Below are positions 24,108 through 32,540 of a stretch of DNA of 39,082 nt, piece after piece. The translations under genes and the position numbers were made by a program. Source of the DNA: Onishia taeanensis (GTDB lineage: Bacteria; Pseudomonadota; Gammaproteobacteria; Pseudomonadales; Halomonadaceae). Below the pieces are notes generated by a model. The model was not told where the DNA came from. It worked only from the letters and a program-made list of their open reading frames with translations, and did no database searches. Each line of letters begins with the position of its first letter. The stretch's first letter is position 1. Location: NCBI RefSeq assembly GCF_013349955.1, contig NZ_JABVXC010000020.1:1-39082 (forward strand), in the 5' to 3' direction.

Positions 24108-25310
24108 TCAAATCACGCCGCGGGACTTGAAGTCACTGATGGCATTATCACTGAAGCCCAGTTCCCTCAGGAGTTGGGTACTGTGCTCACCCAAGGCGGG
24201 AACTCCAGCCATCCGCGGCGTATAGGCATTGTTGCGGCCGGGGGGAAGTAACGCCGGCAACGGGCCTGCCGAGGAGTTCACCTCGACCCAGCGCTGGCGG
24301 GCCTCGAGCTGCGGGTGCTGCCACACGCCATGCATGTCGTTGACGTGAGCATTGGCGATTTTGGCTTGCTCGAGCCGAGCGATAACCTGCTCGGCACTCA
24401 AGTCCGCGAAGGCAGTACAGATCAGCGCGCGCAGTTCCTCACGATTGGCCGAGCGCTTGGCATTGTTGGAGAAGCGGGCATCGCCGACCAACGACGCATC
24501 CTGCAGCACAACCTCGCAGAAGGCCTGCCACTCACGCTCGTTCTGCAACCCCAGGATCACCGTCTGGCCATCGCCTGCCGGAAAGGGACCATAGGGATAA
24601 ATCGTCGAGTGGGAGGCGCCGGCACGCGCGGGGGGCTCGGCGCCGTTGTAGGCGTAGTACAGCGGATAGCTCATCCATTCGGTCAAGCTCTCCAGCATCG
24701 AGACGTCGATATGACTGCCCAATCCGGTCCGCCCGCGAAGTAGCAGCGCGGAGAGCACACTCGAGTAGGCATACATGCCGGCTGAAATATCGGCGATGGA
24801 GCACCCCGCCTTGACCATGCCGTCGTCACCGGGCAACCCCGTCGTGGACAGGAAACCGGCCTCGCTCTGAATCAGCAGATCGTAAGCCTTCTTGTCCCGG
24901 TAGGGGCCGTCATCGCCGTAACCCGAGATGTCGCAAACGATCAGCCGAGGGAAGCGCTCGTGAAGGGTCTCGAACGACAAGCCAAGACGCGCCGAGGCGC
25001 CAGGGGCCAGGTTCTGAACCAGCACGTCGGCGTCCTGAAGCAGTCGTTGCATGATGTCGTCGGCATCATCGGCCTTGACGTTGAGCGTCAGGCTCTCCTT
25101 GGAGCGATTGGTCCAGACGAAATGAGACGCCAAGCCCTCGACTCGCGTGTCGTAGCCGCGAGCAAAGTCGCCGACGTCGGGTCTTTCCACCTTGATCACT
25201 CGAGCACCGAGATCGGCCAATTGACGAGTACAGAAGGGAGCCGCGATGGCATGCTCCAGGCTGACGACCGTGATGCCGTCCAAGGGACGAGATGAGGCTG
25301 AGCTTTGCAT
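24108..25310 (-). CDS. CaiB/BaiF class III CoA-transferase (paired with the CitE-like lyase)
   Basis: A 400-residue family III CoA-transferase, which moves CoA from one acyl-CoA to a free carboxylic acid through an aspartyl-CoA intermediate. The first motif is LDGITVVSLEHAIAAPFCTR and the catalytic Asp lies in KKAYDLLIQSEAGFLS. The nucleotide-binding RVIKVERPDVGDFARGYD and the C-terminal ANAHVNDMHGVWQHPQ are typical. Start ATG 25310 was chosen because AGGAG lies five bases ahead. The lyase gene follows 17 bp later. The pair fits a route of acid activation and then C-C cleavage, as in itaconate/citramalate degradation (Ict and Ccl), but no hydratase sits beside it. Confidence 0.9.
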   Translation of the reverse strand: MQSSASSRPLDGITVVSLEHAIAAPFCTRQLADLGARVIKVERPDVGDFARGYDTRVEGLASHFVWTNRSKESLTLNVKADDADDIMQRLLQDADVLVQNLAPGASARLGLSFETLHERFPRLIVCDISGYGDDGPYRDKKAYDLLIQSEAGFLSTTGLPGDDGMVKAGCSIADISAGMYAYSSVLSALLLRGRTGLGSHIDVSMLESLTEWMSYPLYYAYNGAEPPARAGASHSTIYPYGPFPAGDGQTVILGLQNEREWQAFCEVVLQDASLVGDARFSNNAKRSANREELRALICTAFADLSAEQVIARLEQAKIANAHVNDMHGVWQHPQLEARQRWVEVNSSAGPLPALLPPGRNNAYTPRMAGVPALGEHSTQLLRELGFSDNAISDFKSRGVI

Positions 25311-25326
25311 AGTCACTCCTGTTGTC

Positions 25327-25380
25327 GAAAATTGACCGAAGAATCGTGGTATTGCGCCCCGGTATCTGGGGCCAATTTTC
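25327..25380 (-). promoter_or_regulatory. Structured leader before the CoA-transferase gene
   Basis: In the transcript, GAAAATTG is followed by GCCCC, a 7-nt loop, GGGGC, 21 nt, and CAATTTTC. The outer 8-bp arms (25327-25334, 25373-25380) and the inner 5-bp stem (25356-25360, 25368-25372) are perfect. The last arm ends six bases before the AGGAG ribosome site, so it could gate translation, or the repeats could be an operator. No known riboswitch class is recognised. Confidence 0.35.
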
Positions 25381-25564
25381 AGAGCTGCTCGATATGGTTA
25401 AAAACTCCCGCCGGCCAAGTCGGTAATTTCCCATTGAGAGCGCGACCGACACCGACCCGAGAGACACGCCGACGGGAGAAAACTCGACTAAGAACAGATC
25501 AAGCCATGCGATTAATGACTTCAATAATGGGAATCCGCCCAGTTGGTCGCGTAGGCGCGCCCTG

Positions 25565-25900
25565 TCACTGGCCGGACCAGATATGCTGATACTCGTGACT
25601 CAGTATGGGGTAGATGGATTCCGTGAAGTTCGGCAGGTCCGCCAGCAAGGTCTTGCCCTCGGGGCTGGCGAGCGACGCGTTCAACGCTTCCTCGGAGCGA
25701 AACCAGAGTTCGGAAAAACCGTCATAGCCGAACTCGGGAAACTCCTCGCGACTGACGAGGTTCACCGAATAACGCAGCATGCCGGGCAACTGCTTGCAAA
25801 GATCCGCATGCACGGTCAGCCAGTGCTTCTCGAACGCTTCCTGGGACATGCCGGACTTTTTGACGACGAGCCCGAGGCGTTTGACGCATTGATAAGACAT
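25565..25900 (-). CDS. EthD domain protein
   Basis: A 111-residue ferredoxin-like-fold dimeric alpha-beta barrel protein of the EthD family. It starts YQCVKRLGLVVKKSGMSQEAFEKHWLTVHADL, contains LPGMLRYSVNLV and FDGFSELWF-type strands, and ends with YPILSHEYQHIW. Members take part in degradation pathways as small isomerases, cyclases or helper proteins; EthD itself is needed for ether cleavage with a P450, which is absent here. AGGGGAAT precedes the ATG. It lies 97 bp after the AGCS transporter gene on the same strand, so it may be on the same transcript. Confidence 0.8.
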   Translation of the reverse strand: MSYQCVKRLGLVVKKSGMSQEAFEKHWLTVHADLCKQLPGMLRYSVNLVSREEFPEFGYDGFSELWFRSEEALNASLASPEGKTLLADLPNFTESIYPILSHEYQHIWSGQ

Positions 25901-25997
25901 GGTATTCCCCTATGCTTCGTGGTAATGGTTCCCGCTCACCGGAAGTGGCCCAGCAAGGCCTAACTGACGAATGCGAGGCCTTGCTTGGGCCCATGAT

Positions 25998-27470
25998 TCA
26001 GCCACCGGGTAGTGCAGATTCACCTTTAATACCTTTCTGGCCGGTCTCTACTTCACTCGACTCGCTCTGCCAAGAATTCGGATCCAGATCGAGCCCGGGG
26101 TGCTGCCTGACATCGAATATTGGCTGGTCGATGCCCTGTCGAACCTGGTCATCATAATCCCGGAGGATGGCCAGGCCCGGCTTGAACAGCAGAATCAGGG
26201 CAACCAGGTTGGCGACCGCCAGCAGCCCCATGGTCACGTCGGCGAAGCCGAATACCGAACTCAGGTCGCGGGTTGCACTCCAGCCCACCAGGATCACCAC
26301 GAACCCCCGATAGAGCGTCGTCAGCAAGCGATTATTGGGGCTGAAGTAATACAGGCTGTTCTCGCCCAGATAGTAGTTGTAGAGAATCGAGCTGAAGACG
26401 AACAACAGCAGCGCGACGCTGACGAATGACCTGCCCCAGGCGCCGACATGCTCGGCCATGGCCGCCTGGGTCAGGGCCACGACACTCAGATCGTTGTCCA
26501 TGCCGGGGGCATAGACCCCACTGAGAAGGATCAGAAAAGCGGTACAGGAACAGATGAGCAGGGTGTCGATGAAGACCGAGAAGGCCTGCACGATGCCCTG
26601 GTTGACCGGGTGGGGCACATAGGCCACCGCGGCCACGTTAGGAGCACTGCCCAGCCCCGCCTCGTTGGAGAAGAGTCCCCGCTTGAGCCCCATCATGATG
26701 GCAGCGCCGATGCCGCCGCCCACCGCCGGTTCGAGACCGAAGGCGCTATGGAAGATCAGCGCGATCACACCGGGCAGCTTGTCGACGTTCATGACCAGCA
26801 CGACCAGCGTTACCAGCAGGTAGCCCACGGCCATCACCGGCACCACTAGGTCGGAGATACGGACGATGCGCTTGATGCCGCCGAAGATGATCAGCCCGAC
26901 GATCACGGCGAGCGTGATGCCGGAAGCCAGGACCGGAAAGCCGAAGGCGTCCGCCAGGGAGGTGGCCGCGGCGTAGGACTGCACGCCGGTGAAGGCGAGG
27001 CCGAACGTGAGCAGCAACAGTACGGCGTAGACGTTCGCCAGCCACTTCCAGCGCCGACCGAGCCCCCGGGTGATGTAGTACGCCGGCCCACCGCGGTAGG
27101 TGCCATCCCCTTCGGCCTGCTTGTAGGTCTGGGCCAGGGTGCACTCCAGGAAACTGGTGGCCATGCCCATCAGGCCGACCAGCCACATCCAGAAGATCGC
27201 CCCGGGCCCACCCAGGGTGATGGCGACCGCGACACCGGCGATGTTGCCGCCGCCGACGCGGCCGGCGACGGACAGCACCAGCGCCTGGAAGGAACTGAGG
27301 TGGCCGCGCTGTTCGCGCTTGAAGGCCTGGCCTGAGCCGAGCACGCGAAACATGCGGCCGAAGTAGCGAAACTGGACGCCACGCGAGGCGACCGTGAAAC
27401 CGATGCCGACGGCGACCAGTAGCACCAGCAGCAGCTTGCCCCAGAGCAACTCATTGAGTAGGTCGAGCAT
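25998..27470 (-). CDS. AGCS family sodium:amino-acid (alanine/glycine) symporter
   Basis: A 490-residue inner-membrane transporter with about eleven membrane helices. The family signature is seen in QALVLSVAGRVGGGNIAGVA (near residue 60) and FLECTLAQTYK, followed by GGPAYYITRGLG and GLKRGLFSNEAGLGSAPNVAA. AGCS proteins carry alanine, glycine or D-alanine with sodium. In the usual family motif GTGNIAGVA one residue is T; here RVGGGNIAGVA, a common variant. The hydrophilic C-terminus (about 445-490) is long. It is the last gene after ALDH, panE-like, phzF-like and ridA-like, so it may import the nitrogenous substrate of that module. GGAG lies seven bases before the ATG. Confidence 0.9.
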   Translation of the reverse strand: MLDLLNELLWGKLLLVLLVAVGIGFTVASRGVQFRYFGRMFRVLGSGQAFKREQRGHLSSFQALVLSVAGRVGGGNIAGVAVAITLGGPGAIFWMWLVGLMGMATSFLECTLAQTYKQAEGDGTYRGGPAYYITRGLGRRWKWLANVYAVLLLLTFGLAFTGVQSYAAATSLADAFGFPVLASGITLAVIVGLIIFGGIKRIVRISDLVVPVMAVGYLLVTLVVLVMNVDKLPGVIALIFHSAFGLEPAVGGGIGAAIMMGLKRGLFSNEAGLGSAPNVAAVAYVPHPVNQGIVQAFSVFIDTLLICSCTAFLILLSGVYAPGMDNDLSVVALTQAAMAEHVGAWGRSFVSVALLLFVFSSILYNYYLGENSLYYFSPNNRLLTTLYRGFVVILVGWSATRDLSSVFGFADVTMGLLAVANLVALILLFKPGLAILRDYDDQVRQGIDQPIFDVRQHPGLDLDPNSWQSESSEVETGQKGIKGESALPGG

Positions 27471-27535
27471 GTAATGTCTCCGTTGTTATTGTCTTGGGAG
27501 GGACTCATTGCTTCTTGTCAGTAGCTGATGCCGAT

Positions 27536-27994
27536 TTACGACCTGATGGCGATAATGGCCTCGATTTCGACGACCACGCCCAGCGGCAGCGACCCCATGC
27601 CGACGGCGGAGCGGGCATGGAAACCGGCCTCGCCCAGCACCTCGGTGAACAGATCCGAGCAGCCATTGATCACCTTGGCGTGATCGCGGAAATCGGGATC
27701 GGCGTTGACCATGCCGGTCACCTTGGCGATCTCGATGCGCGACAGGTCGTCGACCGCCGACTTGGCAACCGCCAGCAGCTGCAGGCCGACGTTGCGCGCC
27801 GCCGCGTATCCGTCGTCGATCGAGGTGTCCTGGCCCATCCGGCCGGTGACGAGGGTGCCGTCGGCATTGCGGGGGACCTGGCCGGACAGGTACAGCATGT
27901 CGCCCACCCGCTTGACCGGGCGGTACTGCGCCAGCGGTTCGGGGGCTGCTGGCAGAACGAGTCCCAACGAATCCAGTGTCTGTTCCGGTGTCAT
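27536..27994 (-). CDS. RidA/YjgF family enamine-imine hydrolase
   Basis: A 152-residue protein of the longer RidA subgroup. It has an N-terminal extension (LDSLGLVLPAAPEPLAQY), then DMLYLSGQVPRNADG, GYAAARNVGLQLLAVAKSAV, the strand DLSRIEIAKVTGMVN, and the catalytic-region HARSAVGMGSLPLGVVVEIEAI with the conserved Arg that binds the carboxylate. Such proteins hydrolyse reactive enamines or imines from amino-acid breakdown to keto acids and ammonia. Start chosen at ATG 27994 with AAGGAG upstream; this ribosome site lies in the end of the phzF-like gene, 2 bp away. Linkage suggests an amine-containing intermediate in the pathway. Confidence 0.9.
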   Translation of the reverse strand: MTPEQTLDSLGLVLPAAPEPLAQYRPVKRVGDMLYLSGQVPRNADGTLVTGRMGQDTSIDDGYAAARNVGLQLLAVAKSAVDDLSRIEIAKVTGMVNADPDFRDHAKVINGCSDLFTEVLGEAGFHARSAVGMGSLPLGVVVEIEAIIAIRS

Positions 27995-27996
27995 GT

Positions 27997-28854
27997 TCAC
28001 TCCTTGCTATCGATGATGGATGGCTCGCGGAGCACGCGAGTGTCTCCGGAGACGCGAATGCTGGCACCCCGCTCGGGCGGGATGCCGGCTTCCAGGCGGG
28101 AAGGCACGCCCATGTCCTCCCCCTGATGAATGACGATGGCGCCCTCGTGCGGCCAGTCGAGGTCGCGCAGGTAGCCGGCCAGTGCGGCCGCCGCCGCCCC
28201 GGTGGCCGGGTCCTCGTAGACGCCACCGAACGGGAACGGATTACGGGCGTGGAAGTGCCGTGCGGTGTCGGCATGGACCAGGTTGAAGGTGACGAGCCCC
28301 TCGCGGGCGGCCAGTGCGCGCCCCTGAGCGAGGTCATACTGCATCGTCCGCAACCGCTCGCGAGCGTTCAGCGCCAGGATCAGATGATCACCGCCGCCAT
28401 GGGCGATCGCCGCGGGTATCCGCGGGTCGAGATCGTCCGGCCCCAGCCCGAAGAGTGCCAGCGCCTCCTCGAGGAGCGGCTCCGACACCGGGCCGCTGCG
28501 GGTCGACGGCGACTGCAGGGAGGCCCCCCACCGCGTTGTAGAGAGATGGCCCTCGACGGTGATCCTGGCCTTGTTGAGTTCGAGCGGAAACAGCCCCGGC
28601 CCCTGTTGGCTGGCGAGCGCGGCACCCAGCGCGATCGTGGCGTGACCGCAGAAATCGACCTCGACGCCGGGCGCGAAGTAGCGCACTCGCCAGCCATCGC
28701 CGGCGGGCGCGGCAAATGCCGTCTCCGAATAACCGACCTCGGCGGCCAGTGCCTGCATCCGCTCGGCGGCGGGCAGGACATCGCACAGCACCACCCCCGC
28801 CGGATTGCCGCCCCGCCCCTCGGCGGAGAAGGCGGCGATATGCTGTAGCTTCAT
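27997..28854 (-). CDS. PhzF family isomerase/epimerase-like protein
   Basis: A 285-residue protein with the diaminopimelate-epimerase fold of the PhzF family. The N-terminal FSAEGRGGNPAGVVL and the SETAF motif with its catalytic Glu are intact, as are VDFCGHATIALGAAL and the second-half PFGGVYEDPATGAAAAALAGYL. PhzF isomerises dihydro-3-hydroxyanthranilate in phenazine synthesis; most bacterial relatives have unknown substrates. There are no other phz genes here, so phenazine synthesis is unlikely. It overlaps the PanE-like gene by 4 bp (ATGA) and is followed directly by the RidA-like gene, so the three act together. Confidence 0.9.
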   Translation of the reverse strand: MKLQHIAAFSAEGRGGNPAGVVLCDVLPAAERMQALAAEVGYSETAFAAPAGDGWRVRYFAPGVEVDFCGHATIALGAALASQQGPGLFPLELNKARITVEGHLSTTRWGASLQSPSTRSGPVSEPLLEEALALFGLGPDDLDPRIPAAIAHGGGDHLILALNARERLRTMQYDLAQGRALAAREGLVTFNLVHADTARHFHARNPFPFGGVYEDPATGAAAAALAGYLRDLDWPHEGAIVIHQGEDMGVPSRLEAGIPPERGASIRVSGDTRVLREPSIIDSKE

Positions 28855-29768
28855 CGTTCCATGTTTCCTGTCAGGTCGTTGACACCGAACCGCTCCGCAC
28901 TCTTGACCAGCAGCGTCAGGGTGCGGTTGAGGGGGACGGCGATATCATGCCGAGCGGCACGCGCGACGATCTCCCCGTTGAGGAAATCGATCTCCGTGGG
29001 CTTGCCGTTCATCAGGTCCTGAGCCGTCGACGAGTACTGCTCGGCCATCGACGTGGGAATGGCGCGAAGGGTCTCGAATACCCCATCCGGCACGGCGATC
29101 CCCTCCGCCCGGGCGACGGCGATCGCCTCGCCGGCGATCTCTTCCATCAGTTGCGATATGCCGTCCTGCTCTACCATCTTGCCGTAGGGCAGGCGAGTGA
29201 TCGCCGAGAGCGGGTTGATGGCGCAGTTCACCACCAGCTTGGCCCACAGCGACGCCATGGCGTCTTCGCCGACCTGGGTCTCGACGCCGGCCGCGTTGAG
29301 AACCCCCGCCACCTCGTGCGCCCGCTCTCCGGACAGCTCCAGCTCCCCGCGACCTTCATGGCGCACCACGCCGGCTCCGTTCATGCGACTGGCCACGTAG
29401 ACCACCACCGGCATCACCGGCCGGCCGAGAAGGGTCTCCAGTGTTGCGGCATTGGAGACCCCGTTCTGCAGGCTGAGCACGATGCAGGACGGGCTCAGAT
29501 GCGGCGCCATCTCCCGCCCGGCGCGCTCGGTGTCGCCGGACTTCACGCAGACCATCGCCAGCTCGGCCCCGGCGATCGCCGCCGGGTCACTGCTGGCCTC
29601 CACCGAGGCGACCCGGCGCTCGCCGTGCTTCTCCAGGATCAGGCCGTTGCGGGACACCGCCTCGACGAAGGCGGCACGCCCCACCAGCACGACCTGGTGT
29701 CCGGCCAGCGCCAGCATGGCGCCGTAGTAGCAGCCGACCGCGCCAGCTCCCACGATGGCGATTTTCAT
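28851..29768 (-). CDS. Ketopantoate reductase (PanE/ApbA) family dehydrogenase
   Basis: A 305-residue NAD(P)-dependent 2-hydroxyacid dehydrogenase-like protein. The Rossmann motif is at the start (KIAIVGAGAVGCYYGAMLA), followed by VKSGDT, LSLQNGVSNAATLE, the catalytic-helix region SLWAKLVVNCAINPLSAI with the expected Lys, and the C-terminal TEIDFLNGEIVARAARHDIAVPLNRTL typical of the family. It could be a true 2-dehydropantoate 2-reductase, but its position among catabolic genes, overlapping phzF-like by 4 bp, suggests reduction or oxidation of another keto/hydroxy acid. AAGGAG lies upstream of ATG 29768. Confidence 0.88.
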   Translation of the reverse strand: MKIAIVGAGAVGCYYGAMLALAGHQVVLVGRAAFVEAVSRNGLILEKHGERRVASVEASSDPAAIAGAELAMVCVKSGDTERAGREMAPHLSPSCIVLSLQNGVSNAATLETLLGRPVMPVVVYVASRMNGAGVVRHEGRGELELSGERAHEVAGVLNAAGVETQVGEDAMASLWAKLVVNCAINPLSAITRLPYGKMVEQDGISQLMEEIAGEAIAVARAEGIAVPDGVFETLRAIPTSMAEQYSSTAQDLMNGKPTEIDFLNGEIVARAARHDIAVPLNRTLTLLVKSAERFGVNDLTGNMER

Positions 29769-29836
29769 GAACTTTCTCCTTTAGGCGTCACTCCGGCTTC
29801 GCCCGGCCACTGGCCAGCGGCTTGCCGGACACGCCG

Positions 29837-31303
29837 TCATCCGTAATGGTTGACGACCGTCTTGATTCGCGAGAACTCATGCAGGGCGACGAAGCCTTTC
29901 TCGCGCCCGTGACCCGATTTCCGCACGCCGCCGAAAGGCAGTTCGACGCCGCCCGCGGCACCATAGTTGTTGATGAACACCTGACCACAGTGGAGCGCCT
30001 TGGCAACTCGCTTCTGGCGCGCGCCGTCGCGGGTCCAGAGCGCCGCCACCAGGCCGTAGTCGGTGCCGTTGGCGATGGCGACCGCCTCTGCCTCGTCGTC
30101 GAAGGGAATGACGCAGAGCACCGGCCCGAAGATCTCTTCCTGGGCGATGGTGGAAGCCGGGTCGCACGGTCCGAAGACCACCGGCGCGACATAGAACCCC
30201 TCCGCCGGCGCCGCCGAGCCGATCCGCCCCCGGGCGATCACCGGCGCGTCGGCCTCGGCGATGTAACGCTCGACCCGCTGCTGCTGCTTGGCGGAGATGA
30301 GAGGCCCCATGATGACCGACTCGTCGGAGGGCCCGACCTCTATCGCCTCGAAGCGCGTTTTCAGTTCCGCCACCACCCGATCGTAGATCGAGCGCTGCAC
30401 CAGCACGCGGCTGCCCGCCGAGCAGGTCTGGCCGGCATTCTGCACCAGGGCATTGACCAGCACCGGGAGCGCCGCCGTCAGATCCGCGTCTTCGAATACC
30501 AACTGTGGGGATTTCCCGCCCAGTTCCAGGGTGCAGCCCACGTAGTTCTTGGCCGCCGCGATCTGCACCAGAGTGCCGACCTCCGGCGAGCCGGTGAATG
30601 AGAGAAAGTCGACGCCGCGATGCTCGGACAGTGCCTTGCCAACGACATCGCCACGACCGGTCACGACGTTGAACACCCCTGCAGGAAACCCGACCTCTCG
30701 AGCCAGTTGGGCGACGCGCAGACCGCTCAGGCAGGCATCCTCCGACGGCTTGAGCACCACGGTGTTGCCCATGGCCAGCGCCGGCGCCACCGAGCGCCCG
30801 ATCTGCTGAGCCGGATAATTCCACGGCACGATCACCCCCACGACGCCGTGGGGCTCGCGGTACATGGCGACGTCGTAGCCTTCGAGGAAGGGGATGAGTT
30901 CACCGTGGAACTTGTCCGCCGCGCCGCCATAGAACTCGAAGTAACGCGCCAGAATCGTCATATCGGCACGTGCCTGCTTGATCGGCTTGCCGTTGTCCTT
31001 GGTCTCGAGTTGCGCCAACGACTCCGCCTCTTCGAGAATACGCGCGGCGAGCCGGGCCAGCAGTCGCCCGCGTTCCGCCGCCGTCAGCGTCGCCCAGGGA
31101 CCATTTGCAAATGCCTCTCTCGCCGAGGCCACGGCCGATTCGATATCCTCGGCATCGCTGTCGGCGATCTGCGCAAACTGCGCGCCGTCGATCGGCGAGA
31201 CGACGGGCATCACCCGCCCGCTTCGCGAGGGCACCCACTCGCCCGCGATCAGATTCAACGGTTCAGGGATAGATAGCCCGTCCATCGAGGTCATGTCGTT
31301 CAT
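29837..31303 (-). CDS. NAD(P)-dependent aldehyde dehydrogenase
   Basis: A 488-residue ALDH superfamily enzyme with PLNLIAGEWVPS at the N-terminus, GVIVPWNYPAQQIGRS (cofactor loop), FTGSPEVGTLVQ, the general-base Glu in TLELGGKSPQLVFEDAD, the catalytic Cys in NAGQTCSAGSRVLV, and QEEIFGPVLCVIPF, then PFGGVRKSGHGREKG near the end. It oxidises an aldehyde or semialdehyde to the acid. It does not look like the CoA-acylating methylmalonate-semialdehyde type. GAGGAG lies six bases before the ATG. It stands between the CoA-transferase gene (79 bp upstream) and the panE-like gene (68 bp downstream), so it may serve either module. Confidence 0.93.
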   Translation of the reverse strand: MNDMTSMDGLSIPEPLNLIAGEWVPSRSGRVMPVVSPIDGAQFAQIADSDAEDIESAVASAREAFANGPWATLTAAERGRLLARLAARILEEAESLAQLETKDNGKPIKQARADMTILARYFEFYGGAADKFHGELIPFLEGYDVAMYREPHGVVGVIVPWNYPAQQIGRSVAPALAMGNTVVLKPSEDACLSGLRVAQLAREVGFPAGVFNVVTGRGDVVGKALSEHRGVDFLSFTGSPEVGTLVQIAAAKNYVGCTLELGGKSPQLVFEDADLTAALPVLVNALVQNAGQTCSAGSRVLVQRSIYDRVVAELKTRFEAIEVGPSDESVIMGPLISAKQQQRVERYIAEADAPVIARGRIGSAAPAEGFYVAPVVFGPCDPASTIAQEEIFGPVLCVIPFDDEAEAVAIANGTDYGLVAALWTRDGARQKRVAKALHCGQVFINNYGAAGGVELPFGGVRKSGHGREKGFVALHEFSRIKTVVNHYG

Positions 31304-31382
31304 AGGTGACTCCTCTTTTTATCTTGGCTTTTGTCTTGGCGGGCCACGCCGGGCGGCGACCACGCGCTAACCTTGACGCTAT

Positions 31383-32540
31383 TCAGCCGTTCACCGGCCG
31401 CGCGTCGGCATTCAGAATATCGGCATTGTCGGCCCCGAAGGCGCTACCCACCCTCTGCTGTGGCCGCTGGCCATTGAAGCGCAACGGACTGGCCAGCAGG
31501 CGCATGTCCGGGCGTGAGGAATGCGGGACCTCGGAGATCATCTCGACCTCCTGTACGAAGGGGTTGTCCAGCGCCTCCTTCACCGTGTAGATCGGGGCGA
31601 TCGGCAGGATCCCCTCGAAAATTTTCAGCCAATGTTTGGTGGGCTGACGGGCGAACTCCTGGTCGAGGATCGGGGTCAGCTCATCGCGATGGCGGGAACG
31701 CAGGTTCTGGTCGACGAAACGCGGATCCTCGGCCAGATCCTGGCGCCCGAGCTTCTCCAGCATGAGCCGCCAGAACTGCTCGGTCATGCACATGACGTAG
31801 AGCCAGCCGTCGGCGGAAGTGAACGTCTGTACCGGCGAGACGGACATGTGGGAACCGCGGGGCACCCGGTTGGATTCGACGCCCTCGTTGAGATACCAGG
31901 TGCCGACGTAGCCGAGCTGGTGCAGCGCGACATCGAACAGGCTAACGTCGACGTCGCTGCCCTCGCCGGACGTCCGGGCCTTGAGCACCCCGGCAAGGAG
32001 CCCGGTGACGCCGAGCGTGCCGGTCATGAAGTCGATGATCGACACGCCGAAGCGCGTCGGGTCGGCGCTGGGGTCGCCGGTCAGGTGCATCAGCCCGGCC
32101 TCCGCCTGCATCAGGTAGTCGTAGCCCGGCCAGGCGGCGCGCGAGTTGTTGCGACCGTAGGCGGAGATATGCAGACAAACCAACTCCGGATTCAGGTGCT
32201 TGAGGCTGGCGTAATCGAGGCCGATCCTGCCCGGCTGGTCGCCGCGCAGGTTGTTCATCACCGCATCGGCGGTCCGGACCACGCTCTCGAAGGCTCGACG
32301 GTCGTCCGGGTCCTTGAGGTCCAGGGCCAGGCTCTGCTTGCAGGTATTCCAACCCTGGAAGACCAGGCTGTCGTTATCGCCCAGGAAGTGCGGCCCCAGG
32401 CGCCGCGCCGGATCACCGCCGGTCTTGACGTTCTCCACCTTGATCACCGTCGCTCCCAGGTCGGCCAGCAGCATCGATCCGTAGGGCCCGGCGGCAAAAT
32501 GCTCGACGGTCACGATCTTCAATCCTTCAAGCGGCTTCAT
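31383..32540 (-). CDS. CaiB/BaiF class III CoA-transferase (paired with the crotonase; AcuN-like)
   Basis: A 385-residue family III CoA-transferase. Seen: MKPLEGLKIVTVEHFAAGP, ATVIKVENVKTGGDPAR, LALDLKDPDD, the catalytic Asp in PGYDYLMQAEAGLMH, and LPIAPIYTVKEALDNPFVQE near the end. Start ATG 32540 was chosen because it overlaps the crotonase stop by 4 bp (ATGA); the open frame runs far upstream inside that gene without support. It is only distantly like the other CoA-transferase in this window. With the crotonase it forms the same pair as AcuN and AcuK of Halomonas strain HTNK1 (acrylate to 3-hydroxypropionate) or CaiB and CaiD (carnitine). The substrate here is open. Confidence 0.9.
   Translation of the reverse strand: MKPLEGLKIVTVEHFAAGPYGSMLLADLGATVIKVENVKTGGDPARRLGPHFLGDNDSLVFQGWNTCKQSLALDLKDPDDRRAFESVVRTADAVMNNLRGDQPGRIGLDYASLKHLNPELVCLHISAYGRNNSRAAWPGYDYLMQAEAGLMHLTGDPSADPTRFGVSIIDFMTGTLGVTGLLAGVLKARTSGEGSDVDVSLFDVALHQLGYVGTWYLNEGVESNRVPRGSHMSVSPVQTFTSADGWLYVMCMTEQFWRLMLEKLGRQDLAEDPRFVDQNLRSRHRDELTPILDQEFARQPTKHWLKIFEGILPIAPIYTVKEALDNPFVQEVEMISEVPHSSRPDMRLLASPLRFNGQRPQQRVGSAFGADNADILNADARPVNG

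Noticed and set aside
27997..28854. Phenazine biosynthesis
   Set aside because: Only a PhzF-fold gene is present; no other phz genes, and the neighbours are catabolic.
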